Below are positions 57,211 through 64,000 of a stretch of 64,000 bases of DNA, one piece after another. Under the pieces are notes generated by a model. The model was not told the DNA's origin. It saw only the letters and a program-made list of their open reading frames with translations, and searched no databases. The stretch is from CAWCPR01 sp963797475. GTDB taxonomy: Bacteria; Chloroflexota; Anaerolineae; Anaerolineales; UBA4823. Within the stretch, counting starts at the first letter, position 1. Every line of letters begins with the position of its first letter. The position numbers were made by a program, and so were the translations under genes. The DNA is taken from contig CAWCPR010000001.1 of the NCBI GenBank assembly GCA_963797475.1, forward strand, positions 2,294,001 to 2,358,000, read 5' to 3'.

Positions 57211-60200
57211 TCAATTGGCGTTGACAGCTACGTGTGAATCAACCGCCTGCTGGATGTAGGCTGCCAGGTCTTCCAGGCCGGCGGCAAGCTCCTCGTCGCC
57301 ATCCCGGCGGGCACCATCGACGTTGGCGTTCACCAGTGCCAGCAGTTCGCCGTCCAACTCGCTTTCATGCTCCTGGAGCGCTTTCTCAATGTCATCAGAG
57401 TCCAGGAGAAATTGCAAGAATTGCCCGGTTTTATCCGAGCCGGTTGGATTTTGATCGAACAATTCCGGGAGATCTTTTTCCAAATCGCGGCCAACCGTCA
57501 GCGCGTAGAATTTGCGTTGCGCGCTCCTGACTTCTGCCGTCGTACCAGCCGCGAGCTTCCGGTAAATCCCTTGATAAAGACCCTGGATTTGTCCCCGAGT
57601 CAACATGTTCCGCGATTTTCCATCCAGCCTGACAACATATTCAGCGGTAACTTCTGGAATGTGAAGAAAGGGTCCAACCTGAGAAAGACGGATCAGCCAT
57701 TCCCAGTCTTCTAACGCTGGCATCGTCTCATCGAAAAAGCCGGCTTTAGGCAACGCTTCACGCCGAGCCATCAGGCAAAGGATGGGGATATAATTCCGGA
57801 CGAATAGTTCGGCGGGGGAAAAATCCAGAGAATACACAACCTGTTCGCTCACCACCTTGGATTTTTTCCGAGATTCACGCTGTTCAACCTGCAAAGCGTC
57901 CGAGTAGGCTGCGACCAGTTGATCCTCTTTTTCTAACTCTGATACGAGTTTCTCAATGTGATTCGGCCGGTAAACATCGTCGTCATCCAGGAAAGCAACG
58001 TATTTTCCCGTCGCTAAACGCAGCCCGGTGTTTCGAGCAGCGCCTGCTCCCCGGTTGCGGATATTTGAAATTGTTCGCAGCGAGCATTTGTCTTTGAATC
58101 GCTCAAGCGAAGAGGCAATATCTTCGCCGCCATCGTTCACGACGATGATCTCCAGGTTTGGATGGGTTTGATTCGCAATGCTCTCAACCGTACGCGCCAA
58201 ACTCTTGCGACGATTGTAGGTGGGTACAATGACCGATACGAGAGGAAAATCGCCGGGGGCCGAGGCGGGCATCTGCCGGGCAGGTTTTCCATTCGTCCTG
58301 GGGGAACTCGCCTGTTTTCCATTTTTGGGTTGGGGTTTCTCCGTCAGGAATTGTGTTTCGATGCCCTCGGGTTGCAGCCACTCAAATTTATCCGAGGAAG
58401 CAGCGCCTGTTCGTATGGCGGAGGCATTCGCCCGGACAGCTTTCCGCTGGTTTGGCGTACATGAACCTTGAGCCTCTCGGAATAATTTCTCACCAAATTG
58501 TCCCTGGCCAGCCAAGCAAGCCAGGACCCCCAGATTGTTGAGCGCAATGACATTCGCCGGGTCGAAATCCAAAGCTTGCTGGAATAGCCGGGCGGCGAAA
58601 TTAAGATCGCTGACGGGATTGCCGCGCCAGGTATAGAAATCTTTGCCATAAGCCCCGGCGGTTGCGTAGAGCTGAGCCAAGGATTTGGCATCCGGGATGT
58701 TCGAATAACCGAATAACCTGGACAGCGTATCGGGCCAAAAATAACGGTCGCGTAAGGATTCGAACTCCTCGGGCGCTGCCTTTTCAGAACGCTCCAAGCT
58801 ATTACCGTTCTCCAGATACAACCCGACCACTTCGGGAATGTGGCTCGCTTTCAAGCCATGAATCGCAAAACGGAGCATCAATTCGCGATCGCCGAAAACC
58901 TTAAACCGTTCATCGAAATATCCAATTTGATCGAAAACACGCTTTCGGATTAAGGCAGCATGAGAGGTGATTTGAAAATAAAGGAACAGGGGCGGGTAAT
59001 AATCAGGATATTCGAAGAGGGATTTTGGGTTGGATGAGTTGAAAGTATCATTTTCTGTATTGGTGACCAGCCAGTCGCCGTATGCCGCCTGCACATCCAG
59101 GTTCGAATTAAGTTTCTCGGCCAATTTTTCAATGCCGTCAATTGAAAAGCGGTCATCGACATTGGCATTGATGACATACTTGCCTTTGGATGAGCGGATG
59201 CCGCGATTCCAGGCGGCATACACTGTCTCCCTCTCCGAAGTACGAAGATAAGTGATTGCCGTGTGACCCGACATGAACTCGCTTACGATCTCTCGCTCTC
59301 GATCAGGCGAGTTCGAATCGATGACGACGATCTCTAACGCCCCTTTTTTGTAAAGAGTCTGATCAACTAAATTCTGCAAGCGACCGCGCATAAAGCGTGC
59401 ATCGTTGTAGGTGGATACGATCGCAGAAACAAGGTAGTCTTGCTGCTCGGAAATCCGATCGACACCTGCCGGCAGGTATTTCGGTTTGCCTGCTGAAGAA
59501 GGCGCCCCGGATGCAGCGCTCTCCATAAAAATGTCCCGATAGTTTACTTTGGGGTAAACTTCCAACTTGCCGCCAGCGGTTGCATCTTTGATCGACCTTC
59601 CAGAAGCCTCAAATGCGTCTTTTGCAAAACGGTACGCAATTTCAGAGTTCCTTAAATCCGGGAGCTGCCAACGAACTCCTTTCCCAAAGTAATTTGGGTC
59701 GAAGTGGTTCGGATCTTTTCCTGTAGAAGTCACCAACTCATTCGGCCCGCCCTGGCTCACAAAGCTATGATCCACGCCGATTAAAAATACTTCGCTAAAA
59801 CCCATAAAATACGCCAGTTGCATCGCCACATAAGTGACGGTAAATCCCTCACAAATGCCCTTTCTCGGATCTCGAGAGAAAAACCACTCTGGAATTGATT
59901 CCAAGAACATAGTCTTTTCATCCAGGCTGGAGAGATAGGGGATGGCCTTCGCGCTCAGAAATTTCGGACAGGCAATCTTCTGTATCTCCTTGGCGCTTTG
60001 TTCGATAACGAATGGATTGACGGCAACATAATAGCTGGGCGAAAAATTCCAGCGCTCGAACCCGAGATAGATGCGATTCAAGCCAAAGGTAATTTCATTT
60101 TTTAAGAAGGATAAATCCATCTGGTTCAGGCTTGGACCGTTGCCGATAATCACACATCGCTCGCCCGCATGGATGTTCTCATATTTGGCCAGGGCCAGTT

Positions 60201-60255
60201 GCGATAGTTCAGTTCGCTTTCTTATTTCCAGTTCGTTCTTCCATGGTTGTGACAT
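57211..60255 (-). CDS. MptE/DUF115-like protein fused to two GT2 glycosyltransferase domains
   Basis: 1014 residues. Residues about 30-270 resemble the MptE-like/DUF115 (Maf) domain: CVIIGNGPSLNQMDLSFLKNEITFGLNRIYLGF...FSEVFLIGVDHSF. Then a GT2 domain (about 275-520; AIVSTYNDARFMRGRLQNLVDQTL, EIVVIDSNSPDRERE, VDDRF as the DxD-like site), a TPR-like linker (545-610), and a second GT2 domain (about 665-900; SVIVPTYNRRKSLARTVESIANQTHPNLEIIVVNDGG, FLDDDD). Maf-family proteins transfer nonulosonic acids to flagellin, so the fusion suggests glycan assembly on flagellin. The donor sugars are unknown. Confidence 0.85.
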   Translation of the reverse strand: MSQPWKNELEIRKRTELSQLALAKYENIHAGERCVIIGNGPSLNQMDLSFLKNEITFGLNRIYLGFERWNFSPSYYVAVNPFVIEQSAKEIQKIACPKFLSAKAIPYLSSLDEKTMFLESIPEWFFSRDPRKGICEGFTVTYVAMQLAYFMGFSEVFLIGVDHSFVSQGGPNELVTSTGKDPNHFDPNYFGKGVRWQLPDLRNSEIAYRFAKDAFEASGRSIKDATAGGKLEVYPKVNYRDIFMESAASGAPSSAGKPKYLPAGVDRISEQQDYLVSAIVSTYNDARFMRGRLQNLVDQTLYKKGALEIVVIDSNSPDREREIVSEFMSGHTAITYLRTSERETVYAAWNRGIRSSKGKYVINANVDDRFSIDGIEKLAEKLNSNLDVQAAYGDWLVTNTENDTFNSSNPKSLFEYPDYYPPLFLYFQITSHAALIRKRVFDQIGYFDERFKVFGDRELMLRFAIHGLKASHIPEVVGLYLENGNSLERSEKAAPEEFESLRDRYFWPDTLSRLFGYSNIPDAKSLAQLYATAGAYGKDFYTWRGNPVSDLNFAARLFQQALDFDPANVIALNNLGVLACLAGQGQFGEKLFREAQGSCTPNQRKAVRANASAIRTGAASSDKFEWLQPEGIETQFLTEKPQPKNGKQASSPRTNGKPARQMPASAPGDFPLVSVIVPTYNRRKSLARTVESIANQTHPNLEIIVVNDGGEDIASSLERFKDKCSLRTISNIRNRGAGAARNTGLRLATGKYVAFLDDDDVYRPNHIEKLVSELEKEDQLVAAYSDALQVEQRESRKKSKVVSEQVVYSLDFSPAELFVRNYIPILCLMARREALPKAGFFDETMPALEDWEWLIRLSQVGPFLHIPEVTAEYVVRLDGKSRNMLTRGQIQGLYQGIYRKLAAGTTAEVRSAQRKFYALTVGRDLEKDLPELFDQNPTGSDKTGQFLQFLLDSDDIEKALQEHESELDGELLALVNANVDGARRDGDEELAAGLEDLAAYIQQAVDSHVAVNAN

Positions 60256-60333
60256 CTATCCAAACTCCATAAACAAGATTAGTAGCAGGATCGCCCAGTG
60301 CTTCGAAAATATCTTCCATCTCAAATGGGTCCA

Positions 60334-61329
60334 TTAACTTGTGCGAGTTTCCACCTCGCAATAACTGGTCTGAGAGTAATCGATGTTCTTCACTGCGCTG
60401 GCTGGTTTCGCCATTGTCTTAACATTGCCGGGTGGATAATAAAAGGTTTTTCGCAACTGTTTCGTGATTTCTCCGGAATATCGATACCCTTGAAAGGTCC
60501 CCCAAAACTGCATCAAGCGAAACATCACAATATCGAATGCGCTTCCGAACAAGGTATTTTGATGGAACGCATGCCAGATATCGCTGGTCGTGTTGGCTAT
60601 AAACAACCGGATGAAATCTCCGAAATGAAACCTTTCCCGGGGAAAAATTCTTCTGAAAGCGATCGCTTCACGGCGATAACGGTTATAGATGCCCCGAGAA
60701 GTTTGTTCGTGCACGTGAACGATCTCCGCCTCGGCTGTATAGGCAATTTTGTAACCCGATTTCATCACCCGGTTCGCCCATTCCAGGTCTTCCAAACCGG
60801 TGAGAGTCTCATCGTAAGGATATTTTTCCCAAATCGCCCTGCGAATGGCAGCATTTGCATTGTTGCAAAATGGATGGTCCTGGTCTAAATTTGACTCCTC
60901 TGGAAACCAGCGAGCGAAGATTTGGTGCTCGGAGAATTTTGTCTCCTGCGCGCCTCTTTGTTTCCCGTAGACGAGAGCAACCTGAGGATCGCTAAAAAGC
61001 CTTATTAAACTATCCAGCCAATCGGTATAGACGGGATAAACGTGAGCGCTGGCAATTACGATGAGCTCACCTTTCGCTTCACGAATGCCGCGATTTAACG
61101 AACTGCCAAAAGTAAAGTCATTGGCCTGGATTTGAACGACCCGGACGGGGAATCGCGAGGCGATCTCCACCGTTGAATCGGTTGAACCCGAGTCAACCAG
61201 AATAATCTCCACATCTTTCACTGTTTGTTGGGCGATCCCCAACAGCAGCTTACCAATATACTTTTCTTCGTTGAAAGCTCGAATAACGATAGAGCAAACG
61301 GGGCTCAAGCCTGGGATCGTATCGTTCAT
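60334..61329 (-). CDS. GT2-family glycosyltransferase
   Basis: 331 residues. GT-A fold: CSIVIRAFNEEKYIGKLLLGIAQQTVKDVEIILVDSGSTDST at the N-terminus, GSSLNRGIREAKGELIVIASAHVYP in place of the usual DxD segment, and FCNNANAAIRRAIWEKYPYDETLTGLEDLEWANRVMKSGYKIAY. The pattern is like rhamnosyltransferases that extend surface polysaccharides. Located between two multidomain glycosyltransferase genes in one operon. Confidence 0.88.
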   Translation of the reverse strand: MNDTIPGLSPVCSIVIRAFNEEKYIGKLLLGIAQQTVKDVEIILVDSGSTDSTVEIASRFPVRVVQIQANDFTFGSSLNRGIREAKGELIVIASAHVYPVYTDWLDSLIRLFSDPQVALVYGKQRGAQETKFSEHQIFARWFPEESNLDQDHPFCNNANAAIRRAIWEKYPYDETLTGLEDLEWANRVMKSGYKIAYTAEAEIVHVHEQTSRGIYNRYRREAIAFRRIFPRERFHFGDFIRLFIANTTSDIWHAFHQNTLFGSAFDIVMFRLMQFWGTFQGYRYSGEITKQLRKTFYYPPGNVKTMAKPASAVKNIDYSQTSYCEVETRTS

Positions 61330-61358
61330 TAACCTGGTTTCCTGATAAAAGTGCGCCT

Positions 61359-64000
61359 TTAATAATTCGGCAGGACAACCGCCTCGGCGGTCGCCTCCGG
61401 CAGCATCCTTTTTTGGATCGCCGGAATATACAACTCTGTGGAACTGTAGAAACGTTTACCCAAATTCTCACCTGCCGACAGCCATTCTTCCAGCGTGGAC
61501 AGGTGGGTCAAATAGTAATCGTCATAGTCTATGGAGAAAAACGCCGGGTGCGCCTGTTTAATCGACTCCATTTGCTCGTTGAACTGCGATTCCTTATGAT
61601 GAGTCCAAAAATACTGGTTGTCCTGAATTTTCCGGCCATCAAAACCCATCATCCCGATCTCATCGAATAGAGTGCAGGCCACCGGTAAGAGTAACAACGT
61701 CAGGATATTGCTGGTGGATCGCACTATAAAGTTCGCCTTCAGATCAAGGTTGACCTCAGGAAAATGCTCCATTGGGATGCCGATAACCTTTTCGGCGTAC
61801 CTGGCAGGTAAATTGCTGGTATACAACTTGAAATCTCTAAAAGGTACGATCAGTTTCGGGTTGAATGCATCCATCACACGATAGAGGTGCTCACGAAATT
61901 CTCCCGCATAGCTCGAGCAGCCGGCGTGGAAGATCGGATCACCGACGATCACGATCTTCGGCTGCAGGCGTTCTAGCAAGGGCAGATTCTTCACCATGCT
62001 GTTGCAAACCAGCGCTTCCCCGTCAGAGAAATCGTGTTTCTCCCATTCTGCAAGGGTCGGCCCAGTCCCAAATATGTATCCTTTTTTAACCCCTTTGAAC
62101 GCTTCCAGTAGTTCCAAAAAGCGCATCCGTGAGATGTGCAAATCGTGTTGGTAGTCCCGATTTGCATCGTGAGAAAGCCTGAGGTAGAATGAGCCCTCAT
62201 AGCGCACGTTCTTATTATCCACCTTCACGACCTTTCTTCCTTGCCTGGATGCCTCCGACAGCGCTTTGGAAAGCGGACTGTCCTCCTGATCATCCTCCTT
62301 CCAATGGACAATTAGATCCGCCTCATCCATGTAGTTTGACATTAGATTGGGATCATTCCCCGGTATAAGAACCGCCTTGTCTCTAAATTTGTCCCTTAAA
62401 GTCAGTATTTCGGGATCCATATAGTTGGGGATCGAAAGTTCACCCGCCAGAAAATTCGAGGTGCAGGGGAGGTAAATCCGCTCGACTGCATCGATCATTG
62501 GGTGAAGATACCAAAGCATCCGGAAATATTGGTCTTTGAATTCTTCGGCTGTTTGAAATTCGGGCAAATAGATCACCTTCTTTTTCTTCACCGAGGTATT
62601 TGCCAATCCGATGCCCTTGAAATAAGAAGCGGAGAACTTTTCGAACACCGGCGCATTTTCGTCAGGGATGAAAATCAGATTTCCCCAGGCAGGGTCATGA
62701 TCTAACGGATAGGCCGCAAGCCCCAGGAAACGATGCGGCGAATCATCCCCTTGTTGCTCATAATCGGAGAACGCCGACCACTCAGAAACATAGGTCTTAT
62801 ATCCCAGGCCGGCCATATAGGCGGCAACATCATGGTGCGTATAGGAGTAAATCTTTTGCGAGCGATCATCCATAAATTCGCAAATAATGACTTCGGGCCG
62901 CTGGCGGGTGTAGTCAAAACTCTTCAACGCCATAAAATCGGCTCCCTCGATATCGATTTTGAGAACCCCGACACTATTTTCGGGCAAATCTTGCAGGGCT
63001 TCATCCAAACGGATCGTCTCCACCGTCAAAGACTGTTGGTGAGTAGGATGGAAGGGCTTCAATGCGTGAATCCCCCAATGCTCAGTGCTTACATAAAAAG
63101 GCACCGACTGGCCGGAAACATCCGATACAGCTTTTTGAACGCACTGCACATTCCCAAACAAGCTTAGATTCCGGCATAAATCCCGGTAATTGCGAGGCTC
63201 TGGTTCGAAGGCAATCACGTGCCAACCGATTTCGGCAAACAACCTGGCTGTAGATCCAATATGCCCGCCTACGTCCACGTGGACCTTGGTCCCATGATGG
63301 GTATCCGATACAAATCGACGGATTAACTGCATCTCAGAGAAATTATGGCGTTGCAGCTCCTCATTGTCCTCTTCGAATGAATTGAGTTGAGCGAGCAGTG
63401 CGCTCAAGCTGTAACAATTTTCATCAAACCTGTGCAGCAGGTAGCGGACAAAAGGGAAAACTTTTTCCTTGATCTCCAGCCAGACTCCAGGCCACTCCTG
63501 CTCAGACCTGCATAAAAATCTCACGATATTCGTTTTCAGGATATAAAAGAGATGATCGGGCCCAATGTGATCCAGGTAAAGCGGGTTTAGATCTCCGGCG
63601 ACCTGTTTTGCTGCATCGTTTTGTCCATTTACGGCCATTCTCATAACAAAACTGAACGCCCTTTGGTTCAAACTGACTAAATACGCGCTGGAGCCAAACC
63701 CCTGCTGATATTCTTCTGCAGAATCGTCGTAATCCGCAGCGAAAAGTCCCTGACTGACTTTTTTCGTACTGTAATAGTGCTTGATTAAATTAGAATGTAC
63801 GACACTGTCCGGGTGCTGAGTCCACCCAACACCAACTTGCTTGATCTGCTTGAAATACCCCCCGCGCCTCATCAATTTATGCCATAATTCATAATCTTCG
63901 CCATTAGTCAAGGATACATTGAACCCCCCCGCCTGGATAAACTTTTGTTTCTTGAGGATCACGCAGGATGGATTAAAAATACTTTCCGGAGTCGAAGAGA
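61359..64000 (-). CDS. GT2-FkbM methyltransferase-MptE/DUF115-like fusion, 5' end outside the window
   Basis: At least 880 residues; the frame stays open to the window edge. The visible part begins in the C-terminal half of a GT2 domain (IQAGGFNVSLTNGEDYELWHKLMRRGGYF). A FkbM methyltransferase domain follows (about residues 220-430; VHVDVGGHIGSTARLFAEIGWHVIAFEPEPRNY, LKIDIEGADFMALKSF), then an MptE/DUF115-like C-terminal domain (FGTGPTLAEWEKHDFSDGEALVCNSMVKNLPLLERLQPKIVIVGDPIFHAG). The FkbM domain would O-methylate a sugar. Combined with the Maf-like domain this fits synthesis of a methylated flagellar glycan. Its true length and start cannot be determined here. Confidence 0.82.
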   Translation of the reverse strand, partial: SSTPESIFNPSCVILKKQKFIQAGGFNVSLTNGEDYELWHKLMRRGGYFKQIKQVGVGWTQHPDSVVHSNLIKHYYSTKKVSQGLFAADYDDSAEEYQQGFGSSAYLVSLNQRAFSFVMRMAVNGQNDAAKQVAGDLNPLYLDHIGPDHLFYILKTNIVRFLCRSEQEWPGVWLEIKEKVFPFVRYLLHRFDENCYSLSALLAQLNSFEEDNEELQRHNFSEMQLIRRFVSDTHHGTKVHVDVGGHIGSTARLFAEIGWHVIAFEPEPRNYRDLCRNLSLFGNVQCVQKAVSDVSGQSVPFYVSTEHWGIHALKPFHPTHQQSLTVETIRLDEALQDLPENSVGVLKIDIEGADFMALKSFDYTRQRPEVIICEFMDDRSQKIYSYTHHDVAAYMAGLGYKTYVSEWSAFSDYEQQGDDSPHRFLGLAAYPLDHDPAWGNLIFIPDENAPVFEKFSASYFKGIGLANTSVKKKKVIYLPEFQTAEEFKDQYFRMLWYLHPMIDAVERIYLPCTSNFLAGELSIPNYMDPEILTLRDKFRDKAVLIPGNDPNLMSNYMDEADLIVHWKEDDQEDSPLSKALSEASRQGRKVVKVDNKNVRYEGSFYLRLSHDANRDYQHDLHISRMRFLELLEAFKGVKKGYIFGTGPTLAEWEKHDFSDGEALVCNSMVKNLPLLERLQPKIVIVGDPIFHAGCSSYAGEFREHLYRVMDAFNPKLIVPFRDFKLYTSNLPARYAEKVIGIPMEHFPEVNLDLKANFIVRSTSNILTLLLLPVACTLFDEIGMMGFDGRKIQDNQYFWTHHKESQFNEQMESIKQAHPAFFSIDYDDYYLTHLSTLEEWLSAGENLGKRFYSSTELYIPAIQKRMLPEATAEAVVLPNY

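Noticed and set aside
1..64000. tRNA, rRNA, CRISPR arrays, prophage or insertion sequences
   Set aside because: I looked for conserved tRNA/rRNA stretches, regularly spaced repeats and transposase or integrase motifs and saw none.

Overview
The window is most simply read as chromosomal DNA of a monoderm (single-membrane) bacterium, most likely a member of the Chloroflexota near Anaerolineae. This rests on GC-rich sequence, secreted proteins ending in a YLP-type tail, DUF11-like surface repeats, a flagellum with no P- or L-ring genes (no flgH or flgI), and a flgM-flgN-flgK-flgL-csrA order like that of Firmicutes. The phylum call is an inference. No rRNA, tRNA, CRISPR array or insertion sequence was recognised.

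Layout. 1-4.3 kb: a GT-C-type membrane glycosyltransferase, comM, a PadR regulator, and a scar where two broken surface-protein genes meet. 4.3-8.7 kb: an iron locus (FTR1 permease and an EfeO-like lipoprotein) divergent from a DtxR/MntR-family regulator. 8.85-13.9 kb: a two-component cluster of one degenerate histidine kinase, one OmpR-type response regulator and one canonical histidine kinase. 14.1-33.3 kb, plus strand: flbD, motAB, fliLMNOPQ, an HDOD gene and a receiver gene, fliR, flhB, flhA, flhF, a small membrane protein, fliA, a small HTH-like protein, flgF, flgG, then flgMNKL and csrA. 33.3-53.1 kb, minus strand (read right to left): flagellin 2, fliD, flaG, an MscS channel, fliS, flgC, fliEFGHIJ, a lytic transglycosylase, flgB, fliK, flgD, a TIGR02530 protein, flgE, flagellin 1, a second FliK-like protein and a short FlhB C-terminal paralogue. 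53.4-64 kb, minus strand: a sulfatase-modifying-factor-like protein and five large glycosyltransferase or multidomain genes with MptE/DUF115-like and FkbM domains, probably a flagellin-glycosylation island.

Regulation is unusually legible. Three sigma-28 promoters match TAAAGTTT-N11-GCCGATAA: before flgM (perfect), fliS and flagellin 2. A direct repeat TTTAS-N6-TTYAC, spaced 11 bp like PhoB/OmpR-family sites, precedes the flbD and fliR operons and the two minus-strand sigma-28 promoters; weaker copies precede flgC, a glycosyltransferase operon and the two-component operon itself. The OmpR-type regulator encoded beside the flagellar cluster is the obvious candidate to bind it. One of its two kinases has lost kinase-essential residues but keeps the phosphatase-associated Asn, which suggests a kinase/phosphatase pair. 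The flagellin 2 leader carries two consecutive hairpins that each show GGA in a hexaloop, the second over the Shine-Dalgarno, as expected for CsrA repression.

Five genes (fliL, flhF, flgN, fliD and the iron lipoprotein/permease pair) appear interrupted by single-base frameshifts with an intact downstream frame. Whether these are assembly errors or real decay cannot be decided from the sequence alone.
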